A DNA stretch of 64,000 bases, taken from the NCBI RefSeq assembly GCF_004339745.1, contig NZ_SMGP01000004.1:682001-746000 (forward strand), read 5' to 3'. This DNA is from Paraburkholderia sp. BL9I2N2 (GTDB taxonomy: Bacteria > Pseudomonadota > Gammaproteobacteria > Burkholderiales > Burkholderiaceae). Made by a program: the position numbers and the translations under genes. The notes under the pieces are model-generated. The model was not told where the DNA came from. It did no database searches and worked only from the letters and a program-made list of their open reading frames with translations. Below, piece after piece: positions 43,480 through 51,816 of the stretch; the stretch's first letter is position 1; every line of letters starts with the position of its first letter.

Positions 43480-44385
43480 TTATCTCCGCCAGGGCGGCTG
43501 CGGCCTGAACCTGCTTTGCAGATACTGCATGAAATGACGGGTGCGCGCCGGCAGGCCCGCGCGTTGATGCGTGAGCGCCATGACGTCGGCATCGGGCGCT
43601 TTCCATCCCGAAAGCAAGCGCACGAGCTTGCCCTTCGCGAGATCGTCGGCCACGTCCCATTCGGAGCGCAGGATCACGCCGCGCCCTTCGCATGCCCACT
43701 GGCGGATCACATCGCCATCGTTGCAGCTCAAATGAGCAGACACGCGCACGCTGCGGCGCGTGCGGCCTTTGCTGAACTGCCATAGCGAGACATCTTCGTT
43801 GTTCTCGCGCAATACGATGCAGGGCAGCTTGCTCAATTCATCCGGAGAATCCGGCATGCCCACTCGCTTGATCAGCGCGGGCGCCGCGCAGACGAAACGC
43901 GCATTCGGTGCAATCGTGTAGCCGATCAGATTCGACACCGGCAACTCGCCGATATGCACGACGATATCGAAGCGGTCCATCGTCTCGGTCAGAGGCTTGT
44001 CGGAGAGCGTAAGCGCGACGTCGACATCCGGATTCCGCTGCTGGAAATCGGCAATCGCGGGCGCGAGGTGCCGCCGCCCGAACCCCAGCGGCGCATTGAT
44101 TTTGAGCGTGCCGACGAGTCCGCCGCGACGCATCTGCAGGTCTTCGAACAGCGCGTCGAACTGCTGGACGAGGTCGGCGCCGCGTTCGCACAGCAGCGTG
44201 CCTTCTTCCGTGAATTGCAGGCGGCGCGCCGTGCGGTTCACCAGTTGCGCGCCCAGTTTCTTTTCCAGTTGCTGAAGTCGCTGCGTGACCGCCGAGGGCG
44301 ACAAGCCCAGCTTTCGCGCCGCGGCGATCAGGCTGCCGCTTTCGCGCAGCGTCAACAGGAAGCGGATATCGGCCGAATCGTTCAT
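43480..44385 (-). CDS. LysR-type transcription regulator
   Basis: 301-residue LysR regulator. The N-terminal winged helix is 'IRFLLTLRESGSLIAAARKLGLSPSAVTQRLQQLEKKLGAQLVNRTARRLQFTEEG', and the rest is a periplasmic-binding-protein-like effector domain of the CrgA/DmlR subgroup ('GTLKINAPLGFGRRHLAPAIADFQQRNPDVDVALTLSD'). It is on the same strand as, and upstream of, the HAD and DSD1-family genes (gap about 137 bp), so it likely controls their transcription in response to a D-amino acid or a related metabolite. The start MNDSADIRF at 44385 is the only good one. About 200 bp separate it from the divergent sulfotransferase-like gene. Confidence 0.9.
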   Translation of the reverse strand: MNDSADIRFLLTLRESGSLIAAARKLGLSPSAVTQRLQQLEKKLGAQLVNRTARRLQFTEEGTLLCERGADLVQQFDALFEDLQMRRGGLVGTLKINAPLGFGRRHLAPAIADFQQRNPDVDVALTLSDKPLTETMDRFDIVVHIGELPVSNLIGYTIAPNARFVCAAPALIKRVGMPDSPDELSKLPCIVLRENNEDVSLWQFSKGRTRRSVRVSAHLSCNDGDVIRQWACEGRGVILRSEWDVADDLAKGKLVRLLSGWKAPDADVMALTHQRAGLPARTRHFMQYLQSRFRPQPPWRR

Positions 44386-44585
44386 GTGAGCGACGTTTGA
44401 GTTCGGAAGTCTGGCAGCTTAAAGCGTTTGGATGCGCGATTCCAGTTCAGTCTGGCACGCGCGCCGACGAATGCGGTGCGGCTTGCAAGGTAAAGTGATG
44501 CTTCTGTCATGCACGCGGCGGCGTGAGCCGCTAAAGTATGCGTTTGCGCCGCTTACCTGTTGCTTTCATTTGAAGAGAAGTCCAC

Positions 44586-45674
44586 ATGCCGTTGTCCATT
44601 GAGCCGTCGAATGGCCCGTCAACCGATGCCGTGCGGAACACCGCCTTGAAACAGGCGGTGTTTCTGCACACGGGCTGGCGTAGCGCGGGAACGTGGGTCT
44701 GGTCGCGTCTGCGCGAACTCGACAGCGTGACCGGCTTTTATGAGCCGCTCAGCAACGTGCTCGCGGACCTGAGCCTGGCCGATGTGTCGGCGTCGCGTCC
44801 CACGCTGACATCGGGCCATCCGCCGCTTGACGCGCCGTATTTCCACGAATATCGCCCGTTTCTGCGCGAGGGCGCTCGCGGTGTGGACGGATATCGCAGG
44901 GGTTTCAGTCTCGATCGTTTCGCCAGCGTGCCTGATGCGGAATTTCCGGCATTGCAGGCCTATCTACGCATCCTGTGCGAGCGCACCACCGAACAGGGCA
45001 GCGTGCCGGTCTTCAAGTTTTGCCGCTCGTCCGGCCGGCTGCCGTGGCTGAAGCAGGTTTTTCCGCAGGCCATGCATGTGGGCGTGTTGCGAAATCCGGC
45101 CTCGCAGTTCGCATCGGGGTGGCTGCTCAGTCAACAATGGAGCAATCCGTTTTTCGTGGCCGCGCCGTTTCGTGTGCTCGGGCTGAATCAATCGGACCCG
45201 CTAGTCAGGCAGGCCATCGAGATCTGCGGCGTGAGCTTGCCGCCCGCGGCGCCCACTTCGGACGACACTTATGCAATGGCGTGCGAGCACTATGCGCGCA
45301 CCGCGGAAGGCAATAACGCGTATCGGGCATTCGTCGCGCTGTGGATTCTGTGCGCGTTGCGCATGGCGGACGGTGTCGATCTGCTGATCGATATGGACCG
45401 GATTGGAACCTCGCGCGACTACGCGGCGGATCTGCGCGCGGGGTTCGACGCGCAGAGCGGCTTGTCGCCCGATTTCAGCAGCGCGCGCGATCTGGTGGAG
45501 GAGACGCGTCGCGGCGCGGCGCGCATGAGCGGAATCGACGGACGGGCGATGCGCACCGTGCATTCCGCCGTGCTCAAATTCCTCAAGGCGCAGGGCGCCG
45601 CCGACGCCGCCTTTGTCGAAGTGATCCGCGAGAAGATGGTGCTGGCCAACGAGCTGACTGATGCATGGCGCTGA
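44586..45674 (+). CDS. Putative PAPS-dependent sulfotransferase
   Basis: 362-residue soluble protein with AGAGAAG upstream of the ATG. Near residue 28 'VFLHTGWRSAGTWVWSRLRE' resembles the 5'-phosphosulfate loop of sulfotransferases (strand, then G-x-R-S-x-G-T). Near residue 163 'MHVGVLRNPASQFASGWLLSQ' matches the 3'-phosphate motif (L-R-N-P-x-x-x-x-x-S). Order and spacing (about 135 residues) fit the sulfotransferase fold. The remainder is helical. This family would transfer sulfate from PAPS to a sugar, lipid or peptide. The gene is a singleton between a LysR gene and an aroQ-like gene, with no glycan or PAPS gene beside it, so the acceptor cannot be guessed. A non-sulfotransferase P-loop role is possible. 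Confidence 0.68.
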   Translation: MPLSIEPSNGPSTDAVRNTALKQAVFLHTGWRSAGTWVWSRLRELDSVTGFYEPLSNVLADLSLADVSASRPTLTSGHPPLDAPYFHEYRPFLREGARGVDGYRRGFSLDRFASVPDAEFPALQAYLRILCERTTEQGSVPVFKFCRSSGRLPWLKQVFPQAMHVGVLRNPASQFASGWLLSQQWSNPFFVAAPFRVLGLNQSDPLVRQAIEICGVSLPPAAPTSDDTYAMACEHYARTAEGNNAYRAFVALWILCALRMADGVDLLIDMDRIGTSRDYAADLRAGFDAQSGLSPDFSSARDLVEETRRGAARMSGIDGRAMRTVHSAVLKFLKAQGAADAAFVEVIREKMVLANELTDAWR

Positions 45675-45734
45675 TGGAGCATTCGCCGCGCACGGTGAAC
45701 GACTCCGGGCGCGGCGACGCGAGATCACCGTTAT

Positions 45735-46175
45735 TTAAGCGGCCGTCGCCGATACAGCCGCTCGCAGCCCCAGCAGATAACTCTCGACGCCAAAGCCGCA
45801 AATCTGCCCTTTGACGACTTCGGCAAACACGGAAACATGCCGGAACGCTTCGCGCGCGTGGATGTTCGACATGTGAATTTCCACCACCGGCACCGTCAAG
45901 ATCGCCAGCGCATCGCGAATGCCGTAGCTGTAATGCGTCCATGCTCCGGCGTTGATCATGACGCCGTCGGCATTGTCCGTGAAAGCCTGGTGGATGCGTT
46001 CGCACATGGCGGCTTCGCTGTTGGTCTGAAAGCTCTCGACCTGCACGCCCAGTTCCTTGCCCAATGCCTGCAGGCTGCTGTCGATTTCGGCGAGCGTCAC
46101 GGTGCCGTATTGCGCGGGGTCGCGCTTGCCGAACATATTGTGGTTGATGCCGTGAAGCATCACGAACGTTTTCAT
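45735..46175 (-). CDS. Type II 3-dehydroquinate dehydratase-like protein
   Basis: 146-residue AroQ-family protein. The ATG at 46175 gives MKTFVMLHGINHNMFGKRDP; the normal family loop is LHGPNLNLLG-REP, so the P-N-L-N has changed to I-N-H-N. The catalytic Tyr ('AQYGTVTLAEID'), the Arg of the flexible loop ('GKRDP') and the active-site His ('VEIHMSNIHAREAFRHVSVF') are retained; 'INAGAWTHYSYGIRDAL' replaces the usual INPAAFTHTS. Dehydration of 3-dehydroquinate or a close analogue is likely. The gene clusters with an oxidoreductase and a sugar-acid-type transporter, so a catabolic rather than biosynthetic role is inferred. Confidence 0.82.
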   Translation of the reverse strand: MKTFVMLHGINHNMFGKRDPAQYGTVTLAEIDSSLQALGKELGVQVESFQTNSEAAMCERIHQAFTDNADGVMINAGAWTHYSYGIRDALAILTVPVVEIHMSNIHAREAFRHVSVFAEVVKGQICGFGVESYLLGLRAAVSATAA

Positions 46176-46218
46176 GGGGCGTTCCTGGAGTAATGGATTC
46201 AGTAAAGGCGATGCGATA

Positions 46219-47286
46219 TCAATGCGCTGCTGCGACCGCGGGCGTCGTGCTGACCACGGAACCGGCATTGGCCGCTTCCACGATTGCCTCGGTGATGCGC
46301 AGATTCTGCAGGCCGTCGCGGGCGCTCACGAGCGGTTTCACCTCTTGTCGAATGACGCGCACGAAATGTTCGAGCTGAAGCTTGAGCGGATCGTCGCGAG
46401 TCATCTCGGCAACGCCGACCGCGAACGGCTTCCACCACGAACGGTCCTCGGCCTTGCCATAGGTTTTCAGGCGCATGGTGGGCACGGCGAGCGAACCGAA
46501 GGTGCCCGCGATGACATAGCAGTCTTCGTCCGGATACGACGGATAAGCCTTGTTTTCCTGCGACGTCTGCTCCCAGCTACGAGCACTCGCAGCCGTGTCC
46601 GACAGCATGAAGCTGCCGAGCGCGCCGCTCGCGAAGCGCAGGTTGATCGCCACCGTGTCTTCGACCGGAAAACCGCGTGTGGCGTGCGACGAAAACGCCT
46701 GCACGGCCACGATATCGCCGCACAGCATGCGCAGGTTGTGCACCTCGTGAATCATGTTCAGCAGGATCGGCCCGCCGCCCGGCTCGCGCCGCCAGGGGGC
46801 GTCGGCGTAGTACTCATCCGGTTTGAAAAAGACCGCGCTGCCCATCACCGCGACCAGTTTGCCGAGCCGGCCTTCGTCGATCAGCTGCTTCGCGCGGGCC
46901 ATGATCGGACTGTGCGCGCGGTGATGCCCGATCAGCAACGGCACGCCGCAGCGCTCGGCTTCGGCGACCAGTGATTCCGCTTCATCGACCGTGGATGCGA
47001 TCGGCTTTTCGAGCAGCGTCGGCACGCCGGCCGCGAGACAGGTCAGCGCGTGCTCCACATGCAACTGGTTCGGCGTCGCCAGAATCACCCCGTCCGGGCG
47101 GTCCCGTTCGAGCAGTTCGTCGAGCGTCCGGTAAAGCGGCACGCTGGTCTGGGTAGCGATCGCCTGTGCCGCCGGCGACGGGTCGACGATCGCCGACAAC
47201 GAGCACGTGCCGCTCTGCCGCGCGACAGCCATGTGAGCGCGGCCGATGTAGCCCGCGCCGGCCACGGCGATCCGGGTCCTGTTCAT
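46219..47286 (-). CDS. Gfo/Idh/MocA family NAD(P)-dependent oxidoreductase
   Basis: 355-residue dehydrogenase. The N-terminal Rossmann fold has 'RIAVAGAGYIGRAHMAVARQSG', the cofactor-proximal 'EKPIASTVDEAESLV' carries the catalytic-family E-K-P motif, and 'GGGPILLNMIHEVHNLRMLCGD' contains the conserved helix with D/H-x-x-H. The C-terminal sheet domain is complete. Relatives oxidise inositols, sugars or cyclitol acids. It lies 43 bp before the aroQ-like gene and 33 bp after the transporter gene on the same strand, so the three probably form one operon for uptake and oxidation of a cyclic polyol acid such as quinate; the substrate is inference. Confidence 0.87.
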   Translation of the reverse strand: MNRTRIAVAGAGYIGRAHMAVARQSGTCSLSAIVDPSPAAQAIATQTSVPLYRTLDELLERDRPDGVILATPNQLHVEHALTCLAAGVPTLLEKPIASTVDEAESLVAEAERCGVPLLIGHHRAHSPIMARAKQLIDEGRLGKLVAVMGSAVFFKPDEYYADAPWRREPGGGPILLNMIHEVHNLRMLCGDIVAVQAFSSHATRGFPVEDTVAINLRFASGALGSFMLSDTAASARSWEQTSQENKAYPSYPDEDCYVIAGTFGSLAVPTMRLKTYGKAEDRSWWKPFAVGVAEMTRDDPLKLQLEHFVRVIRQEVKPLVSARDGLQNLRITEAIVEAANAGSVVSTTPAVAAAH

Positions 47287-47319
47287 GGATCGATTCCTTC
47301 GAAGTTCGAGCGAAATGGA

Positions 47320-48726
47320 TTACGCGAGAGCTTTCTTCGTTTCAGCCATGCTCTCGGCCCGCATGCGCTCGTAGCTGACCTTGTCGATCGGCACGGCATT
47401 GGGTTCACCCAGATCGCTCAGCCTGATGCGGTAGTTCTCGCGTGCGCTCCATGCGGTCACCGCGGCAACGATGGTGATGGCGAACGTGATCGTGCCGATG
47501 ATGAGTGGCACATTGGTCGATCCGGGCGGCGCGACATAGGCGAACAGCGCAGGCAGCAAAGCGGTGATCGTCGTGCCGATGTTCTGGCCGATGGCCATCG
47601 CGGAGACCCGTGAACGGGTCGGGAACAGTTCCGGATAGAAGCTCGGGAAAATCGCGTTATACCCTTGGTAGACGACGCCCCACATGAGGATCGACATCAC
47701 CATGGCGAGCGGGACGTTGCGGATGCTGATCGCGTACAGGTAGCCGAACGAAAGCAGACCCGCGCCAAGCGCGCCGACGACGATGGGCAGGCGCCGGCCG
47801 ATCCGGTCGGAAAGATTGCCCACATAGGGAATCACCAGCACGGCGACGATATTGCCGATTACCGGAATCCACAGATAGACGCTCTTGGAAAAGCCGATGC
47901 CGTATGACGCCTGCACCGCATAGGCCGCGCCGAAGATGGTGGCGACGACCGGGATCACGTTCATCAACGAGCAGAGAATCACGCGCACCATATCGGGCCA
48001 GTTGTAGCGGAAGGCTTCGACAATCGGCGACTTGGGCACGTTGCCGCTCGCGTCTTCCTTGGCGAACGCCGGTGTTTCGTGGACTTCGCGGCGAATGTAG
48101 TAGCCGGCGATCAGCACCACGGCACTCAACAGGAACGGGATGCGCCAGCCCCACGAATTGAATGAGCTCTCTTCCATGAAGTAGGCGAGTGGCAGGAACA
48201 CGGCGGCGGCGAGAATCTGGCCCGCCTGCACCCCTTGCAGCGTGAAACTGGCGTAATAGCCGCGCCGCCCGAATGGCGCGTGTTCGAGAATCATCGAACT
48301 CGCGCCCGAGATTTCACCGGCCACGGCGAAACCCTGAATCAGGCGCAGCACCACCAGCAGGGCGGGCGCGAGCAGCCCGGCGCTGTGATAGGTAGGCAGA
48401 AAGGCGACTGCCATCGTCGAGAAGCCCATCAGGAACATGCAGACGAGTAGAACGTTCTTGCGGCCGTGGGTGTCGCCCCAATGCCCGAGCACCACCGCGC
48501 CGATAGGCCGCGCGACGTAACCCACGCCGTAGGTGGCGAGCGAAGCCACGATGGCGATCTTCGGATTGCCCGAGGGAAAGAACAACTGTGGAAAGATAAG
48601 GGCCGCTGCCTGAGCGTAGATAAAGAAGTCGTAGTACTCGAGTGCCGAGCCGATCCAGCCGCTGGCGGTTGCCTTGCGAGCCTGCGAGCGGCGTTCGTGG
48701 CCGCCTGCCGATGTATTCGTTTCCAT
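47320..48726 (-). CDS. MHS-family MFS transporter (shikimate/organic acid type)
   Basis: 468-residue twelve-helix permease of the metabolite:H+ symporter group that includes ShiA, KgtP and ProP. The signature 'SGWIGSALEYYDFFIYAQAAALIF' opens helix 1. 'YVARPIGAVVLGHWGDTHGRKNVLL' is the loop 2-3 MFS motif. 'RLIQGFAVAGEISGASSMILEHAP' is helix 4-5 with the conserved R-x-x-Q-G-x-x-x-x-G-E. C-terminal helices end near 'ITIVAAVTAWSARENYRIRLSD'. The start METNTSAGGHERRSQARK at 48726 is good. First gene of a leftward unit with the Gfo/Idh and aroQ-like genes; divergent from a LysR gene across 266 bp. Confidence 0.9.
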   Translation of the reverse strand: METNTSAGGHERRSQARKATASGWIGSALEYYDFFIYAQAAALIFPQLFFPSGNPKIAIVASLATYGVGYVARPIGAVVLGHWGDTHGRKNVLLVCMFLMGFSTMAVAFLPTYHSAGLLAPALLVVLRLIQGFAVAGEISGASSMILEHAPFGRRGYYASFTLQGVQAGQILAAAVFLPLAYFMEESSFNSWGWRIPFLLSAVVLIAGYYIRREVHETPAFAKEDASGNVPKSPIVEAFRYNWPDMVRVILCSLMNVIPVVATIFGAAYAVQASYGIGFSKSVYLWIPVIGNIVAVLVIPYVGNLSDRIGRRLPIVVGALGAGLLSFGYLYAISIRNVPLAMVMSILMWGVVYQGYNAIFPSFYPELFPTRSRVSAMAIGQNIGTTITALLPALFAYVAPPGSTNVPLIIGTITFAITIVAAVTAWSARENYRIRLSDLGEPNAVPIDKVSYERMRAESMAETKKALA

Positions 48727-48992
48727 GTTGTCTCCTGAACAGAAATGTTTGGATCAGCTTCTACGGCTGATTCATTGGCGTCCTGAAAGCAAAACTATGC
48801 AAGCCAGGACTTACCGGGACGCGGCCTGTTTCGGGATGCTCGATCGCTGCTGTGCAGCGCACCAATCGAACGGCGGTACAGGGTTAACCAGTGCCTGGGG
48901 TGTCCCGAGTATTTCATCCGACCGGCATGGCTTGCCCGATCGGCTCGTTAAGGCTAGGGTAATGTGGTTCTGCACGGACACAATGCGGCCAA

Positions 48993-49949
48993 ATGGAAAA
49001 TCAGAATGCGCTCACAGCCAGCAATGAGTCTTTCCTGCGCGATCTGCAGCTGTTCTGCAACATCGCGCGCCGGGGTAGCTTCGTGGCTGCATCGACGGAA
49101 ATGGGCTTGTCACCCTCGCATGTCAGCAAGCGGGTTGCCATGCTGGAAGCCAGTCTCGGCGTGAAGCTCTTTCAGCGCACCACGCGCCGGGTCAGTGTGA
49201 CGAGCGACGGCGAAGCCGCTTTGCAGTGGGCGCAGAAAATACTCGACGACGTGCAGGGCATGGCCGATGCGTTCGCCGATCGCCGCACCGAGTTGCGCGG
49301 CTTGCTGCGCATCAGCACGAGCCTGCGGCTCGGCCGCAAGCATGTATCGCCGATTCTGGCCTTGCTGCGCCAGCGTCATCCGAATCTCGAGATCTGGCTG
49401 GAATTGCTGGACCGGCGCGCCGATCTCGTCGGCGAGAACTTCGATATCGACATTCGCGTGGGCGAAGTGCATGAGCCGCACCTGATCGCGCACAAGATAG
49501 TGGAGAGCACGCGAATACTCTGCGCGTCGCCGGACTATCTGGAACGGCGGGGCACGCCGCTCGAACTGGCCGAACTGACCCAGCACGATTGCCTGCTGTT
49601 TCGCGGACGCGACGACCGCTTCGGCGTCTGGCGCCTGAGCGGTCCGAACGGCGAAAAGAGCGTGAAGGTGACGGGCACCGTTGCGTCCAATCTCAGCGAT
49701 ATCGTCGTGCAGTGGGCCAAGGACGGCTACGGCGTGGTGATGGTGTCGATCTGGGACGTGGCCGAGAGCCTGCGCGCCGGCGAACTGGTGCGCGTGCTGC
49801 CTGACTACATGCAGTCCGCCGACGTGTGGGCCGTGACGGCGGAGCGTTTGTCGTCGTCGGCGAAGATCCAGGTGTGCATCGAATTTCTCCGGGAACAGTT
49901 GACGAGCGGGCCGTACGCGCTCGTGACACGCGGCGTGGGCGGGTTTTGA
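48993..49949 (+). CDS. LysR-type regulator divergent from MHS transporter
   Basis: 318-residue LysR protein. The HTH region is 'FLRDLQLFCNIARRGSFVAASTEMGLSPSHVSKRVAMLEASLGVKLFQRTTRRVSVTSDGE'. The effector domain belongs to the CrgA/DmlR type ('LRISTSLRLGRKHVSPILALLRQRHPNLEIWLELLDRRADLVGENFDIDIRVGE'). It is similar in layout to the LysR at 43.5-44.4 kb. Being head to head with the transporter-Gfo/Idh-aroQ unit, it is the obvious activator for that unit; the inducer may be quinate, shikimate or a similar acid (inference). No frame problem. Confidence 0.9.
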   Translation: MENQNALTASNESFLRDLQLFCNIARRGSFVAASTEMGLSPSHVSKRVAMLEASLGVKLFQRTTRRVSVTSDGEAALQWAQKILDDVQGMADAFADRRTELRGLLRISTSLRLGRKHVSPILALLRQRHPNLEIWLELLDRRADLVGENFDIDIRVGEVHEPHLIAHKIVESTRILCASPDYLERRGTPLELAELTQHDCLLFRGRDDRFGVWRLSGPNGEKSVKVTGTVASNLSDIVVQWAKDGYGVVMVSIWDVAESLRAGELVRVLPDYMQSADVWAVTAERLSSSAKIQVCIEFLREQLTSGPYALVTRGVGGF

Positions 49950-49997
49950 CCGAGCCACGCCGCGACGCGCGCCGACGCCTGAGCGGGGTTCGCGGTC

Positions 49998-50084
49998 CAA
50001 TACAGTTGTCACGCAAAAAACAATACAGTGAGGCGCGGTTTTATTTCGCTGTATCGGGAATATGGCCGGCGCCGTCGATACAGT
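49998..50084 (+). promoter_or_regulatory. CAATACAGT repeats upstream of mmsA
   Basis: Two identical direct repeats CAATACAGT lie at 49998-50006 and 50021-50029, 23 bases (about two helical turns) apart. A variant CGATACAGT is at 50076-50084, and an inverted CTGTATCG lies near 50049. Same-orientation boxes two turns apart are the usual target of MocR (GntR-aminotransferase) dimers such as GabR or PdxR. They lie 127-213 bp before the mmsA start. No mocR-like gene is in this window. Confidence 0.6.
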
Positions 50085-50210
50085 TGGCAAGTCTCGATGG
50101 AGCCTGCCGACGAGCGGATCGCCGCTCTGGCGCTGTGCGACGTAGCCCGATTTTTTGCCTATGGCCCGGTGGTGACGCGCCGCGGTTTATCCCGAACGCG
50201 AGGTAAGGAC

Positions 50211-51734
50211 ATGAATGCAGTGAACGAACAAGCGAAGCTGTCGGTGCAGCAGTTGGGCCACTACATTGGCGGCGCGCCGGCCGCGCCGACCAGCGGCCGC
50301 TTCAAGGACGTGTTCAATCCCGCCACCGGCAAGGTGACCGGCTCGGTGGCGCTGGCGTCGGTCGAGGAAGTGGACGCGGCGGTGCAGGCCGCCAAGGCCG
50401 CCTTTCCCGCCTGGAGCGAAACCGCGCCGATCAAGCGCGCGCGCATTCTGTTCAAGTTCAAGGAGCTACTGAACAAGCATCACGACGAACTTGCGATGCT
50501 GATCACGCGCGAACACGGCAAGGTGTTCACGGACGCGCAAGGCGAAGTGGTGCGCGGCATCGAAGTGGTTGAGTTCGCGTGCGGCATTCCGAACCTGCTG
50601 AAGACCGATTTCACCGACCAGATCGGCGGCGGCATCGACAACTGGAATCTGCGGCAGGCGCTGGGCGTGGTTGCGGGCATCACGCCGTTCAACTTCCCGG
50701 TCATGGTGCCGATGTGGATGTTCCCGGTCGCGCTCGCCTGCGGCAACACGTTCGTGCTGAAGCCGTCGGAGCGTGACCCGTCGGCGTCGCTGCGGATTGC
50801 CGAATTGCTGAAGGAAGCCGGACTGCCGGACGGCGTGTTCAACGTCGTCAACGGCGACAAGGTGGCCGTGGATGCGCTGATCGATCACCCGGATGTCGCG
50901 GCGCTGTCGTTCGTGGGCTCGACGCCGATCGCCGAATACATTCATACGGAAGCGTCGAAGCGCGGCAAGCGCGTGCAGGCGCTCGGCGGCGCGAAGAATC
51001 ATCTGGTGGTGATGCCGGACGCCGATCTGGATCAGGCGGTCGACGCACTGATCGGCGCGGCCTACGGTTCGGCGGGCGAGCGCTGCATGGCGATCTCGGT
51101 CGCGGTGGCGGTCGGCAACGTGGCCGACAAGCTGATCGAGAAGCTGGTGCCGCGCGTCAAATCGCTCGTGATCAAGAACGGTGAACATCTCGACGCGGAA
51201 ATGGGTCCGTTGGTTACCGCCGAACATAAGGCCAAGGTGGCCGGTTATATCGCGTCGGGCGAGGCCGAGGGCGCGAAGTTGGTCGTCGACGGCCGCGCGC
51301 ATCCGGTGGCGGGCGAAGACGGCTTCTTTATCGGTGGCACGCTGTTCGACAATGTCGGCACGGACATGAAGATCTACAAGGAAGAGATCTTCGGCCCGGT
51401 GCTGGCGGTAGTGCGGGTGCCCGATTTCGCGAGCGCCGTGGCGCTGATCAACGCGCACGAGTTCGGTAACGGCGTGTCGCTCTTCACGTCGGACGGCGGT
51501 GTGGCGCGCGCGTTCGGCCGGCAGATTCAGGTGGGCATGGTTGGCATCAACGTGCCGATTCCGGTGCCGATGGCATGGCATTCGTTCGGCGGCTGGAAGC
51601 GCTCGCTGTTCGGCGACCATCACGCTTACGGCGAAGAGGGTGTGCGCTTCTACACGCGCTACAAGAGCATCATGCAGCGCTGGCCGGACAGCATCGGCAA
51701 GGGGGCTGAATTCACGATGCCGGTGGCGAAGTAA
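50211..51734 (+). CDS. mmsA: CoA-acylating methylmalonate-semialdehyde dehydrogenase
   Basis: 507-residue aldehyde dehydrogenase that converts methylmalonate or malonate semialdehyde plus CoA and NAD to propionyl- or acetyl-CoA and CO2, in valine, beta-alanine or inositol breakdown. The ATG at 50211 has AGGTAAGGAC just before it. Motifs: 'WNLRQALGVVAGITPFNFPVMVPMWMFPVALACGNTFVLKPSE', 'GVFNVVNGDKVAVDALIDHPDVAALSFVGSTPIAEYI', 'KRVQALGGAKNHLVVMPDADLD' and the catalytic Cys in 'YGSAGERCMAISVAVAVG'. The lack of the usual Glu near L-G-G-A-K-N is the family hallmark of MmsA. It ends 'GKGAEFTMPVAK' and is followed by a strong terminator. Upstream codons to 50028 do not look like part of the protein. 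Confidence 0.95.
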   Translation: MNAVNEQAKLSVQQLGHYIGGAPAAPTSGRFKDVFNPATGKVTGSVALASVEEVDAAVQAAKAAFPAWSETAPIKRARILFKFKELLNKHHDELAMLITREHGKVFTDAQGEVVRGIEVVEFACGIPNLLKTDFTDQIGGGIDNWNLRQALGVVAGITPFNFPVMVPMWMFPVALACGNTFVLKPSERDPSASLRIAELLKEAGLPDGVFNVVNGDKVAVDALIDHPDVAALSFVGSTPIAEYIHTEASKRGKRVQALGGAKNHLVVMPDADLDQAVDALIGAAYGSAGERCMAISVAVAVGNVADKLIEKLVPRVKSLVIKNGEHLDAEMGPLVTAEHKAKVAGYIASGEAEGAKLVVDGRAHPVAGEDGFFIGGTLFDNVGTDMKIYKEEIFGPVLAVVRVPDFASAVALINAHEFGNGVSLFTSDGGVARAFGRQIQVGMVGINVPIPVPMAWHSFGGWKRSLFGDHHAYGEEGVRFYTRYKSIMQRWPDSIGKGAEFTMPVAK

Positions 51735-51761
51735 GTTATCGGCGGGTTGGTTGTCATTCAG

Positions 51762-51793
51762 AAAGCCGCGCCTGATTCAGGCGCGGCTTTTTT
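51762..51793 (+). terminator. Intrinsic terminator after mmsA
   Basis: AAGCCGCGCCTGA pairs with TCAGGCGCGGCTT around a one-base loop and is followed by TTTTTT on the plus strand, 28 bases past the mmsA stop. The 5' arm gives a short A-run for the minus strand (GAAAG), so it may also serve the convergent MFS gene. Confidence 0.92.
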
Positions 51794-51816
51794 GCGTGAG
51801 GGAGCGGCAACGCCCC

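Noticed and set aside
50028..50210. N-terminal extension of mmsA or a separate small gene
   Set aside because: The codons are arginine-rich and unlike any MmsA N-terminus; the region is better read as a regulatory stretch with repeats.
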